Of a DNA stretch of 64,000 bases, positions 9,870 to 20,467 are shown piece by piece; position 1 is the first letter of the stretch; each line of letters opens with the position of its first letter. The notes under the pieces were generated by a model. That model searched no databases. It was not told where the DNA came from and saw nothing but the letters and a program-made list of their open reading frames with translations. Source of the DNA: Herbaspirillum sp. (lineage in GTDB: Bacteria > Pseudomonadota > Gammaproteobacteria > Burkholderiales > Burkholderiaceae_D). A program made the position numbers and the translations under genes. The stretch covers positions 1 through 64,000 of the forward strand of contig JAQGLY010000069.1 in the NCBI GenBank assembly GCA_028292625.1. Reading direction: 5' to 3'.

Positions 9870-10472
9870 ATGCGCGAGACCTCCTTCGAAATCGACCCCG
9901 ACGGCTGGTGCCGTGGAGCCGCCCGGCAGCCCTCGCCGAACTGCGATGCGCGCCCCGGCGGCAGCGCTATCGAATTGTTGCTCATTCACAACATCAGTCT
10001 GCCGCCCGATCAATTCGGCGGTCCATACATAGAGGATCTGTTCGCCAATCGCCTCGACTACGCCGCCCACCCTTACTTCGAGCAACTGCGACCGTTACGG
10101 GTAGCCGCTCATTTTCTGATCCGGCGCGACGGCAGTGTGATTCAGTTCGTTTCGACCGACGCTCGCGCCTGGCATGCCGGGGTGTCCGTTTTCGCCGGCC
10201 GCGAACGTTGCAACGATTTTTCGATCGGTATCGAATTGGAAGGCAGCGATTTCCAGCCGTTCGAAAATGCGCAATACACAGCCTTGACGCAACTGACCGA
10301 TGCGCTGCTCAAGCGTTATCGGCTGACCGATGTCGCCGGGCATGAGCACGTCGCGCCGGGCCGAAAAACCGATCCCGGCCCTTATTTCGACTGGGGCCGC
10401 TATCGCGAAGCGCTGACTGCAAGCGGCCTGCAAGGGGCAAATCCCGCGCTGCCTCGCATGCCCGTTACCTAA
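9870..10472 (+). CDS. ampD: 1,6-anhydro-N-acetylmuramyl-L-alanine amidase AmpD
   Basis: Cytoplasmic zinc amidase that cleaves the peptide from anhydro-muropeptides during cell-wall recycling; in many bacteria its loss derepresses AmpC. The 200 aa protein has the amidase_2 fold with likely zinc ligands His in LLIHNISLPP, His and Asp in GHEHVAPGRKTDPGP, plus AHFLIRRDG and GIELEG. The ATG at 9870 gives the family N-terminus (WCRGAARQPSPN). It follows the PP0621-like gene by 16 bases. A hairpin lies 15 bases after the stop. Confidence 0.94.
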   Translation: MRETSFEIDPDGWCRGAARQPSPNCDARPGGSAIELLLIHNISLPPDQFGGPYIEDLFANRLDYAAHPYFEQLRPLRVAAHFLIRRDGSVIQFVSTDARAWHAGVSVFAGRERCNDFSIGIELEGSDFQPFENAQYTALTQLTDALLKRYRLTDVAGHEHVAPGRKTDPGPYFDWGRYREALTASGLQGANPALPRMPVT

Positions 10473-10487
10473 CGGAAATGTCAACCG

Positions 10488-10512
10488 TTTTTGAGCGGAA
10501 ATTGCTCAAAAA
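10488..10512 (+). terminator. Terminator-like hairpin after ampD
   Basis: Perfect 9 bp stem TTTTTGAGC / GCTCAAAAA with a 7-base loop. The stem's own T and A runs give weak bidirectional terminator character, but no long T tract follows on the plus strand. Confidence 0.5.
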
Positions 10513-10565
10513 TAAGTTGCACGGCGGGATTCAACCCACTAGAATTAGTTGGCAATTCGATTGGA

Positions 10566-10581
10566 AGCCCATATATAGTGT
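10566..10581 (+). promoter_or_regulatory. Possible NrdR box upstream of nrdA
   Basis: AGCCCATATATAGTGT resembles the NrdR palindrome ACACWATATMTWGTGT: the right half and centre match well, the left half poorly. It lies about 260 bases before nrdA, and no second box at the usual spacing is obvious. It is supported mainly by the near-perfect box before nrdB. Confidence 0.35.
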
Positions 10582-10840
10582 TCTCAAGTATTTTCTCTGG
10601 GTTTGCGCCGAATACCTTGCAGCAACTTCGCCGCGTTCGGAATTTTATCCCCGGCGCGGCGCGTCTGTTAAAAAAATAATATCTGAAGCTTGTGTCCGAT
10701 CGAGGGGTTTTGTTTTTGTACTAATCAGTGAGCCCTGTTAATGCGCTACTAATATATAGAGATATATTGGTACACAGACACAACAGGGTTCAAATCGCAA
10801 CGACGGTTTTCCGCCCGTCATCATGGTCTCAGGAGGCTCC

Positions 10841-13759
<2,919 letters not shown>

Positions 13760-13802
13760 AAGCCTGTCTGTCGAGGCGAGGTAATTGACGCCGGATGTAA
13801 TT

Positions 13803-13834
13803 AAAAGCCGCGTAACTTCTACGCGGTTTTTTTT
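13803..13834 (+). terminator. Rho-independent terminator after nrdA
   Basis: Stem CCGCGTA / TACGCGG with a five-base loop, preceded by AAAA and followed by eight Ts. It lies 44 bases after the nrdA stop and separates nrdA from nrdB transcription. Confidence 0.9.
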
Positions 13835-14164
13835 CACTTACTCCTCCTCGAGAGCCATCGCCGGCCTGGTATTGCTCGCTTGTAAAATATAATTAAATCA
13901 AATACTTACTTCGATTATTCGGCTTGTCGTGGTGAAGAAGTTCGGATCGACATCGCATGCGAAATGGTATTCGCGGGCGTAAAGAAATGAAAGAAAACGG
14001 CATCGATACTTGATGCAATGAGCAAGCGTTCATATCTATATATAAACAGTGAATGCGCTTGCGCCGATGAGCCGTCCGGTATCAGATCGGCGGCAACCCA
14101 ATAGTGCGAAGTCGTTTTATTGCTTTTTCATAACCACCAGATATAGGAAATTTATAAGTAAAGA

Positions 14165-14180
14165 ACACAATATCTTGTGT
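14165..14180 (+). promoter_or_regulatory. NrdR box upstream of nrdB
   Basis: ACACAATATCTTGTGT fits the NrdR operator consensus ACACWATATMTTGTGT at every position. It sits 20 bases before a TACAAT -10-like hexamer, so it would cover the -35 region, as expected for repression by NrdR. The usual paired second box is not obvious; a degenerate ATAT-centred site 29 bases upstream is the best candidate. Confidence 0.8.
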
Positions 14181-14497
14181 TTTTTACTGAAACGAGGTGC
14201 TACAATTTCGACAATCGAAAGTCGCCTTTCACCACCGGACTTCGCGTTGTCGAAACTGTTTCCAGAAATTGTTTTTGTTGAAGCGACAGTAGATCTGTGT
14301 AAATTGAGAAGTGCGGCGCGGCGGAACTCCGCTGTTTTTCGAGCTGTATATTAGGAGCGTTCGTATCTGGTATCTGTCAGGTCGACGCCGCGTCGAAACA
14401 AGCGCCGCAATTTGCATCGCCCCGATCACAGGGCGGACGGAATTGGAGACGACCGGATCGTCGTCCGGTCAACAACGGATTGAGTAAAGGAATAAGC

Positions 14498-15688
14498 ATG
14501 CTTTCTTGGGATGATGAAGTCGCCGCACCGGCGCCACGTGCACCGGCCCCTTCGCAACTGCAGCCGCAGCAGCAACGGGCGGTTGAAACGCGCGCCCATT
14601 TTTCCGATGTCGCACTGAATCCGGCATTGGTTTCCCGCAGCGATGCCCAGCCGCAACCGGCCGACGTGGCCAGCCGGGTCAATGCAGCGGACAAACGCAT
14701 CATCAATGGGCATACCGACGTCAATCAATTGGTGCCATTCAAATACAAATGGGCCTGGGACAAATATCTGGCCGGCTGCGCCAACCACTGGATGCCGCAG
14801 GAAATCAACATGCAGCGCGATATCGAGCTGTGGAAGAATCCGAACGGCCTGACCGAGGACGAGCGCCGTCTGGTCAAGCGCAATCTGGGCTTTTTCGTCA
14901 CCGCCGATTCGTTGGCCGCCAACAATATCGTGCTGGGCACCTACCGTCACATCACCGCGCCCGAATGCCGCCAGTACCTGCTGCGCCAGGCTTTCGAGGA
15001 AGCGATCCATACCCATGCGTATCAATACATCGTCGAATCGCTGGGCCTGGACGAGGCGGAAATCTTCAACGCGTACCACGAAATCAAATCGATCCGCGAC
15101 AAGGATGAGTTCCTGATCCCGTTCATCAATACACTGACGGATCCGCAGTTCAAGACCGGCACCACCGACTCCGACCAGAAATTACTGAAGTCGCTGATCG
15201 TATTCGCCTGCATTATGGAAGGCCTTTTCTTCTACGTCGGCTTCACGCAGATCCTTGCGCTGGGCCGTCAAAACAAGATGATGGGCGCCGCCGAACAGTA
15301 TCAATACATCTTGCGCGACGAGTCGATGCACTGCAATTTCGGCATCGATCTGATCAACACCATCAAGATGGAAAACCCGCATTTGTGGACGCCCGAATTT
15401 CGCGAAGAAATTAAATCGTTGTTTTTAAGCGCGGTAGAGTTGGAATATCGTTACGCAGAGGATACAATGCCGCGAGGTGTACTAGGTTTGAATGCGCCGA
15501 TGTTCAAAGGTTACTTGCGATTCATTGCAAACCGCCGCGCACAGCAAATCGGAATTGACCCGTTGTTCGCTCAAGAAGAAAATCCGTTTCCATGGATGAG
15601 CGAGATGATCGATCTGAAGAAGGAGCGCAACTTCTTCGAGACCCGAGTCATCGAATATCAAACGGGCGGTGCACTGAACTGGGAGTAA
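14498..15688 (+). CDS. nrdB: Ribonucleoside-diphosphate reductase, class Ia, beta subunit
   Basis: Provides the di-iron tyrosyl radical for NrdA. 396 aa with a Pro/Gln-rich N-terminal tail (~residues 8-35) and ferritin-like core: iron ligands in [39 protein letters not shown] and ECFF-equivalent [19 protein letters not shown]. The C-terminus ends in [17 protein letters not shown], where the conserved Tyr and last residues dock on NrdA. I chose the ATG at 14498 (AAAGGA upstream) over a TTG six codons earlier. A probable NrdR-controlled promoter lies about 300 bases upstream. Confidence 0.96.
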   Translation: MLSWDDEVAAPAPRAPAPSQLQPQQQRAVETRAHFSDVALNPALVSRSDAQPQPADVASRVNAADKRIINGHTDVNQLVPFKYKWAWDKYLAGCANHWMPQEINMQRDIELWKNPNGLTEDERRLVKRNLGFFVTADSLAANNIVLGTYRHITAPECRQYLLRQAFEEAIHTHAYQYIVESLGLDEAEIFNAYHEIKSIRDKDEFLIPFINTLTDPQFKTGTTDSDQKLLKSLIVFACIMEGLFFYVGFTQILALGRQNKMMGAAEQYQYILRDESMHCNFGIDLINTIKMENPHLWTPEFREEIKSLFLSAVELEYRYAEDTMPRGVLGLNAPMFKGYLRFIANRRAQQIGIDPLFAQEENPFPWMSEMIDLKKERNFFETRVIEYQTGGALNWE

Positions 15689-15914
15689 TGGGCGGGCGGT
15701 CAACCTCTTCAGACCAGCGTCGCAATCGGAGCGCCGATCACGCTCCGACATATTGAAACCAGTACTGATTGAATCGATAGAAATCGAAAGGCGATCACCC
15801 AATTTAATGAACAGACCGACACGCTCTGCTCTGTTACTGCCGCTTATCCCGACTATGTCTGGCGAGGCGGCTTTTTCTTTGTCAAACCGTATGGTGGGCA
15901 GGAAAGATATTCCG

Positions 15915-15942
15915 ACGCTGGCATAGAGCCGGCGTTTTTTTT
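15915..15942 (+). terminator. Rho-independent terminator downstream of nrdB
   Basis: Stem CGCTGGC / GCCGGCG (one G-U) with a five-base loop and eight Ts. It lies 227 bases after nrdB, so it ends either a long nrdB 3' UTR or a short upstream transcript leading into the structured region. Confidence 0.85.
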
Positions 15943-16180
15943 GGTTGCCGCCGACGCGGATCTGCCGGAAGGGGATCCGCATCAACGCCCAGCAGGCGTT
16001 TGGGAGGACTCCCGCGGCCAGCCAATATGGCTGAAGCGCTGCATATCTGAGGGGATGCAGCAGTTCAGCTGGTGCCGAATTCATTAGCATAAGCGCAGTT
16101 TGCTTGTGCCGATGAATAATCCGCCGGAGCTCATCGCGATGAGTCCGGAGGGTTTCAATCAAGCTTGATTTTTTCCATCA
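15943..16180 (+). ncRNA. Candidate structured leader or RNA: tandem hairpins
   Basis: At least six consecutive stems: GCGGATC/GATCCGC (15956-15980); AACGCC/GGCGTT (~15984-16000); GCTGAA-GCTGCAT/ATGCAGC-TTCAGC (16030-16070, 13 bp with a 2x2 internal loop and an ATCTGAGGGG loop); ATTCAT-GCATAAGC/GCTTGTGC-ATGAAT (16079-16118, 14 bp); CTCAT/ATGAG (~16130-16143); and the palindrome AATCAAGCTTGATT (16157-16170) followed by Ts. CAGCC at ~16018 can alternatively pair with GGCTG of the long hairpin, suggesting switchable folds. It ends about 17 bases before the H1-like start codon. I do not recognise the family; strand is inferred from the downstream gene. Confidence 0.5.
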
Positions 16181-16196
16181 CGTGAAGGAGAAACAA

Positions 16197-16850
16197 ATGG
16201 CAACAGCAACGAAGAAACCAGCAGCGAAGAAGGCCGTCGCTGCGAAAAAACCTGCAGCCAAAGCGGCAGCTCCTAAGAAGGCAGTCGTAGCGAAGAAGGC
16301 AGTGGCAGCGAAGAAGCCAGTCGCAGCGAAGAAGCCAGTCGCTAAAGCAGCAGCTAAACCAGCAGTGAAAAAAGCGGCAGCCAAGAAACCGGTTGCCAAA
16401 AAGGCCGTAGCGAAGAAACCAGTAGCCAAGGCAGCAGCTAAGCCAGCGGTGAAAAAAGCAGCAGCCAAGCCGGCAGCGAAGAAAGTAGTTGCCAAGAAAG
16501 CCGTCGCGAAGAAGCCAGTAGCGAAGAAACCGGCAGCCAAGGCAGCAGCCAAGCCAGCGGTGAAAAAAGCAGCAGCCAAACCGGCAGCGAAGAAAGCAGT
16601 TGCCAAAAAGGCCGTAGCCAAGAAACCGGCAGCCAAGGCAGCAGTCAAGAAACCGGTAGCTAAAGCAGCAGCCAAACCAGCAGCGAAGAAGCCTGCAGTA
16701 AAGGCCGCGGCTAAGCCAGCAGCAAAAAAGCCCGTGGCTAAGGTTGCAGCGAAGAAGCCTGTCGTTGCCAAACCTGCCGCACCTGCTGTGAAAACTGTGT
16801 TGAACCCGGCCGCAGCATGGCCGTTCCCGACAGGCGCCAACCGTCCATAA
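16197..16850 (+). CDS. Histone H1-like Lys/Ala/Pro-rich DNA-binding protein
   Basis: 217 aa, built almost wholly of KKPAAKAA, KKPVAKKAVA and PAVKKAAAKPAAKK repeats, ending in a non-repetitive tail (PAVKTVLNPAAAWPFPTGANRP). This is the AlgP/H1-like type that binds DNA non-specifically through lysines; it is expected to be disordered. The ATG at 16197 follows GAAGGAG; an upstream in-frame GTG is rejected because it overlaps that site. It is preceded by a hairpin-rich leader and followed by a strong terminator, so it is monocistronic. Internal DNA repeats of 111 bases could allow length variation. Confidence 0.9.
   Translation: MATATKKPAAKKAVAAKKPAAKAAAPKKAVVAKKAVAAKKPVAAKKPVAKAAAKPAVKKAAAKKPVAKKAVAKKPVAKAAAKPAVKKAAAKPAAKKVVAKKAVAKKPVAKKPAAKAAAKPAVKKAAAKPAAKKAVAKKAVAKKPAAKAAVKKPVAKAAAKPAAKKPAVKAAAKPAAKKPVAKVAAKKPVVAKPAAPAVKTVLNPAAAWPFPTGANRP
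16428..16626 (+). repeat. 111-base-period direct repeat inside the H1-like gene
   Basis: The stretch starting at 16428 recurs from 16539 with only a few, mostly synonymous, changes over about 88 bases, a shift of exactly 37 codons. Shorter copies of the same Lys/Ala units occur on both sides. Gain or loss of units would keep the frame. Confidence 0.8.
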
Positions 16851-16893
16851 TATCGGACGCAATGGTGTCATGCCCGACTAGTGCGGGCATAAG

Positions 16894-16926
16894 CGCTACG
16901 CGGTATTCCCGCGTAGCGTTTTTTTT
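16894..16926 (+). terminator. Rho-independent terminator after the H1-like gene
   Basis: Perfect 10 bp stem CGCTACGCGG / CCGCGTAGCG with a five-base loop, followed by eight Ts. Confidence 0.93.
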
Positions 16927-17116
16927 GCCTGCAACACTTGCCGGCGGCAACCGCCCCCGGCGCATCCTCCGATCCACCGCCTTGACGCTTCGAAGTCGCT
17001 ATTCGCCGCTGCGGCTGTTAGACTGCTGCATCGCGCCATGCGGACTTCCAGTCTGCGGCGCGCGCAACGAGGGGGCGCAGCCGCCGCCCATAACGGACCT
17101 GATCGGGGAGTGTGTC

Positions 17117-17659
17117 GTGCTGTACAGTATTTTTATCTTGATTGTCGATGTGATCGCTAGCATGCTGACCGGCGTGCTGCTGCTGCGTTTCTGGATGCAG
17201 GTGGTGCGCGTCAGGCCGCCCGCGAATCTCGGCCAGTTCGTCTTCCAATTGTCGGACTGGCTGGTCAAGCCGATACGAAAATTGCTGCCGGGCCTGGGCG
17301 GTTACGACTGGGCCAGCCTGTTTGCCGCGTTTCTGGTGGTGTTGCTGTCCATCCTCGCCAGCGTCGGCGTGACCACCGGCTTTGTTCCGGAACTGGTGTT
17401 CTGGATGTCGCTGCTGCGTTTCGTTTCCTGGATTTTGTATGGCTTCATGGCGCTGCTGATTGTCGAAGCGATCTTCAGCTGGGTCAATCCTCACGCGCCG
17501 CTGGCGCCGTTCGTGCAGGCGCTCACGCAGCCGCTGCTGCGGCCTTTGCGCAGGATAGTGCCATTGATCGGGAGTGTGGATTTGTCGCCGCTGGTGGCGT
17601 TGATTCTGCTGCAGATCGCCCAGAAATTAATCTCGGCGCTGATATTCTCGATGATATGA
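17117..17659 (+). CDS. YggT family membrane protein
   Basis: 180 aa with two tandem YggT units: each has hydrophobic helices (FILIVDVIASMLTGVLLLRFWMQ; LRFVSWILYGFMALLIVEAIFSWV) followed by a motif of the type NxPxNP..LV.PI.....PG (ANLGQFVFQLSDWLVKPIRKLLPG and HAPLAPFVQALTQPLLRPLRRIVP). YggT proteins are inner-membrane proteins of unclear role in proteobacteria and relatives of YlmG. I chose the GTG at 17117 because GGGGAG lies six bases upstream and a membrane segment begins at once. The gene converges on the peroxiredoxin gene. Confidence 0.87.
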   Translation: MLYSIFILIVDVIASMLTGVLLLRFWMQVVRVRPPANLGQFVFQLSDWLVKPIRKLLPGLGGYDWASLFAAFLVVLLSILASVGVTTGFVPELVFWMSLLRFVSWILYGFMALLIVEAIFSWVNPHAPLAPFVQALTQPLLRPLRRIVPLIGSVDLSPLVALILLQIAQKLISALIFSMI

Positions 17660-17743
17660 CGCGTGGGCAAGGCGGCGACTGGTGCAGCGTTTGCGAGAAC
17701 GGCAGCAGTATCCGCCTGGCCATCCGCGGGTTTTAACGCCGCT

Positions 17744-18292
17744 CTACTTTGCCTGAGCGGTTTTCCACTGTTCCAGCGCCTTCAGCGTGTTGTTGACATG
17801 CTCATCCGGATTCAGACTGGTGTATTCGTAAATGATCGTGTGATCAGGCGCAATCACGTATGAGGTGCGGTTGGCGTGGCCCAGTCCCAGTACCGCGTCG
17901 TAGGCTTTCATGATGCTCTTGTCGGTATCGGCCGCGACCGCGAACTTGCTGCGGCATTCGCTGACCGAAAACTTGTTCAGCGTGTCGATGTTGTCGCCGG
18001 ACACACCGATGACCGTGGCGCCCAGCGCTTTATAGCGGTCGGTGGCGTCGGCGAACAAATGCGCCTCGATAGTGCAGCCCTTGGTGAACGCCGCCGGATA
18101 GAAATACAGCACCACCGGTCCCTTTTTCAAAGCCTCGTTCAGAGCGAAAGTGGACACATTGCCGCCCAGCGACGACTGGGTAGTGAAGTCCGGCGCCTTG
18201 CTGCCGGGTTTGAGGGCGGCGAACGCCGGACTCGCCGCCGATATGGATACAGCTAGCCAGACGACGGTACGGACAATACGGGAACGGATCAT
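17744..18292 (-). CDS. Exported peroxiredoxin (AhpC/TSA, Bcp-like)
   Basis: 182 aa thiol peroxidase. A signal peptide (VVWLAVSISAASPAFA, cleavage near residue 26) predicts a periplasmic location. The Bcp-type catalytic motif PAAFTKGCT carries the peroxidatic Cys at 73; a second Cys at 113 (VSECRSKF) could be the resolving residue. It starts 12 bases after the kinase gene, so the two are probably in one transcript. Its reductant is unknown; the TlpA-like proteins in this window are possible partners (inference). Confidence 0.88.
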   Translation of the reverse strand: MIRSRIVRTVVWLAVSISAASPAFAALKPGSKAPDFTTQSSLGGNVSTFALNEALKKGPVVLYFYPAAFTKGCTIEAHLFADATDRYKALGATVIGVSGDNIDTLNKFSVSECRSKFAVAADTDKSIMKAYDAVLGLGHANRTSYVIAPDHTIIYEYTSLNPDEHVNNTLKALEQWKTAQAK

Positions 18293-18304
18293 GGCATTCC
18301 TTGT

Positions 18305-19240
18305 TCAGAGATAGCGGTAACCGAACGCCTGCTCGAAGCGCCGGCCGATTTCCTCCAGTGTCGGCGCATGGTTCTGCGGCCCCTGGTGAGCGATTTTAAT
18401 CGATCCCATCAAACTCGACAGGCGGCCTATCGTGGGCCAATCCAGGCCTTTGGTCAATCCGAACAGCATGCCGGCGCGGAAAGCGTCGCCGCAGCCGGTG
18501 GGATCGGCGATTGCATCGGCCTGTACGCACGGGATGACGATTTTTTCGCCGGCGGTATAGATATCGGCGCCCAGTTCGCCGCGCGTCACGACCAGCGCTT
18601 CGACCTGCGCCGCGATCTGTTCCAGGCTCAGTCCTGAGCGGGAGGTCAGCAGTTCGGCCTCGTAGTCGTTGACCGCGACATAGCTTGCCTGCTCGATGAA
18701 ATGCCTGAGGTCGTTGCCGTCGAACATCGGCAGCCCCTGGCCCGGATCGAAAATGAACGGTACGCCCAGCGCCAGCGCCTGTTCCGCATGCTGCAGCATG
18801 CCGTCGCGTCCATCCGGCGCAATGATCGCCAGCTTGATGGGGCCGGCGTCGGCGATGCGATTGGCGTGCGACGCCATCATCGCGCCGGGGTGAAAGGCGG
18901 TGATCTGGTTGTTGTCGGCATCGGTGGTGATGAAACATTGCGCGGTAAATGTGTCGTCGATGACCCGCACGCAGCGGCGCGAGATGTCCAGCTGCTCCAT
19001 GCGCTCCAGATACGGCGCCCCATCCTGGCCCAGCGTCGCCATGATCAGGGGATCGCCGCCCAGCAATTTCAGGTTATAGGCGATGTTCCCGGCGCAACCG
19101 CCGAATTCGCGGCGCATGGTGGGAACGTAAAACGAGACATTCACCTTATGCAGTTGGTCGGGCAGCAGGGACTCGGAAAAACGCCCCTCGAACTGCATGA
19201 TGTTGTCGAACGCCAGCGAACCGCAGATAAGAGATGTCAT
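18305..19240 (-). CDS. PfkB-family carbohydrate/adenosine kinase
   Basis: 311 aa ribokinase-fold enzyme. Visible motifs: N-terminal substrate loop EFGGCAGNIAYNLKLLGG and the C-terminal PfkB signature DPTGCGDAFRAGMLFGL with the catalytic Asp in GCGDAF. The closest type I recognise is the adenosine-kinase-like group of the ribokinase family seen in Betaproteobacteria, but the true substrate cannot be read from the sequence. It lies between a DUF3426 gene (100-base gap) and the peroxiredoxin gene. Confidence 0.85.
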   Translation of the reverse strand: MTSLICGSLAFDNIMQFEGRFSESLLPDQLHKVNVSFYVPTMRREFGGCAGNIAYNLKLLGGDPLIMATLGQDGAPYLERMEQLDISRRCVRVIDDTFTAQCFITTDADNNQITAFHPGAMMASHANRIADAGPIKLAIIAPDGRDGMLQHAEQALALGVPFIFDPGQGLPMFDGNDLRHFIEQASYVAVNDYEAELLTSRSGLSLEQIAAQVEALVVTRGELGADIYTAGEKIVIPCVQADAIADPTGCGDAFRAGMLFGLTKGLDWPTIGRLSSLMGSIKIAHQGPQNHAPTLEEIGRRFEQAFGYRYL

Positions 19241-19340
19241 AGAGAGGTAAATAAAGGTGATTTGAATAAATTACGCGGCAAACGAACAAAGATGAATGAT
19301 TGCATTGTAAAAGAAACGTTGCCGTTTGGCGCAGATGGCC

Positions 19341-20411
19341 CTAGGGATAAAACAGATAGACGCGGTAACCCGATGCGCTTGCCTGCGTCAGGATGAAGGT
19401 GAGTTTGACCGGCTGTTCGGAATTGGCCGGGATGCCGGCGTCGATCAGCCGGGACGACGGTAAATAATCGGCGGGGGCGAATACCCGCCGGAGCAGCGCA
19501 TTTCCATCGTCGTCGTTGAGCGTGAGTTCGATATGCGGCCAGGCTTGCGCGTCGGCGCTGCGGCTGCCCAACAGCAGACTCAGCGTCAGCGCGGACTCGC
19601 CCGGCGCCGCGGCTTGCAATTGATTGGATTCTATCGATAGCTGCCCGATCTGATGTTGCAGACCGACGGTGCAGCCCAGCGGCAGGCAGGCAGCGGCCAG
19701 CGCCGGCCGAAGTTGCGGCAGCGCGGCGGCGATGCGATCGCGTTCAAGATAAATCCCTTGCGCCAGAGCGGCGAAGATCAGCAGGACGCAGGCGATGATC
19801 GCCAATATGCGCCTGACGCGAGCCCGCCGTTCCCGTTGTTGCGCGCTGAGCACGAAGCCGGGCGCCGCGGCGATGTCCCCGTCGTCATTGTCATCGCCGT
19901 CCTCGATGTCGTGGCCCACTTCTTCACTATGATCGATACCGGACTCGCCGTCGTCGATGCGGTCTTCCATCCCCCATGCGCTTTCCGGCGGCACGATATC
20001 GCCCTGCTCATAGTCGATATACGGCTCGCCGGCGGGGGTTTTGCCCGGCGCGGCCTCTGTATCGACATCGCCGGCATCGAGCGAGAAGGCGGGGTCCGCA
20101 GGCGGCAATTCCCACGCCGCCTCGATTTCCGCGATGGTTTCCGCATCCGGCAGAGCCGGCGCGGCCGGGACACCGTAATCGGGCGCCGCGGCATTGGCCC
20201 GGGCGATGGCGGGAGTGATGGCCGGTGGCGGCGGTGCGGCAGGCAGCATCGGCCAGTTGCCGGTATTTTGCTGCTCGGCCAGAAGATGGGCATTGCCGTC
20301 GAACACTTCCTGGCATTGTCCGCAGCGCACCAGGCCGCCGCGCAGCTTCAACTGGTCATTGGCGACGCGAAATGTGGTTTGGCAAAACGGACATTTGGTT
20401 GCCAGCGCCAT
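19341..20411 (-). CDS. Zinc-ribbon and DUF3426 domain membrane protein
   Basis: 356 aa. Residues 7-33 form an MJ0042-type zinc ribbon (CPFC...CGQC: Cys 7, 10, 30, 33). A long acidic, Pro/Ala-rich linker is followed by one membrane helix (ILAIIACVLLIFAALAQGIYL, ~residues 200-220) and a DUF3426 domain (QIGQLSIESNQLQA, LTLSLLLGSRSADAQAWPHIELTLND). The predicted layout is a cytoplasmic zinc ribbon with a periplasmic C-terminal domain. The prmA-DUF3426 order recurs in Burkholderiales; function unknown. Confidence 0.88.
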   Translation of the reverse strand: MALATKCPFCQTTFRVANDQLKLRGGLVRCGQCQEVFDGNAHLLAEQQNTGNWPMLPAAPPPPAITPAIARANAAAPDYGVPAAPALPDAETIAEIEAAWELPPADPAFSLDAGDVDTEAAPGKTPAGEPYIDYEQGDIVPPESAWGMEDRIDDGESGIDHSEEVGHDIEDGDDNDDGDIAAAPGFVLSAQQRERRARVRRILAIIACVLLIFAALAQGIYLERDRIAAALPQLRPALAAACLPLGCTVGLQHQIGQLSIESNQLQAAAPGESALTLSLLLGSRSADAQAWPHIELTLNDDDGNALLRRVFAPADYLPSSRLIDAGIPANSEQPVKLTFILTQASASGYRVYLFYP

Positions 20412-20467
20412 GGCTTACTCGTCAAAGAATATTGAGGTCTGATCTGCGCGCGGGTCGAGCATGATCG

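Larger units (their letters stand above)
10473..10840 (+). other. Intergenic region upstream of nrdA
   Basis: Holds no convincing gene. It contains a hairpin after ampD (10488-10512), an NrdR-box-like site (10566-10581), an AT-rich palindrome (AATATAT-AGAG-ATATATT, 10751-10768) inside a larger inverted repeat CCCTGTT (10733-10739) / AACAGGG (10782-10788), and the AGGAGG ribosome binding site of nrdA at 10831-10836. The region is more AT-rich than its neighbours and probably carries the nrdA promoter and leader. Confidence 0.7.
13760..14497 (+). other. Long nrdA-nrdB intergenic region
   Basis: 738 bases without a credible gene. It holds the nrdA terminator (13803-13834), an inverted repeat GCAAGCGTTCA / TGAATGCGCTTGC around 14022-14057, a near-perfect NrdR box (14165-14180), a TACAAT -10-like element (14201-14206), and a hairpin GACCGGA/TCCGGTC (14451-14470) just before the nrdB ribosome binding site. 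The low GC of 13880-14200 differs from flanking genes. nrdB therefore seems to have its own promoter and a leader of nearly 300 bases. Confidence 0.75.
15689..16196 (+). other. nrdB to histone-like gene intergenic region
   Basis: 508 bases with no gene. After nrdB come a hairpin CGGAGCG/CGCTCCG (15727-15747), a T-tailed terminator (15915-15942), then the dense hairpin series described separately (15943-16180), and GAAGGAG as ribosome binding site for the H1-like gene. A promoter for the downstream gene could lie at 15770-15900; none is clear enough to place. Confidence 0.6.

Noticed and set aside
14049-14354. Possible 101-codon gene in the nrdA-nrdB gap
   Set aside because: It runs across the NrdR box and -10 element, has no ribosome binding site and no family resemblance.
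16300-16700. Repeats in the H1-like gene considered as a CRISPR array
   Set aside because: The repeats are coding, vary synonymously, and have no unique spacers of constant length.
16178-16840. Gly/Ala/Phe-rich minus-strand frame opposite the H1-like gene
   Set aside because: Created by the Lys/Ala repeats read backwards.
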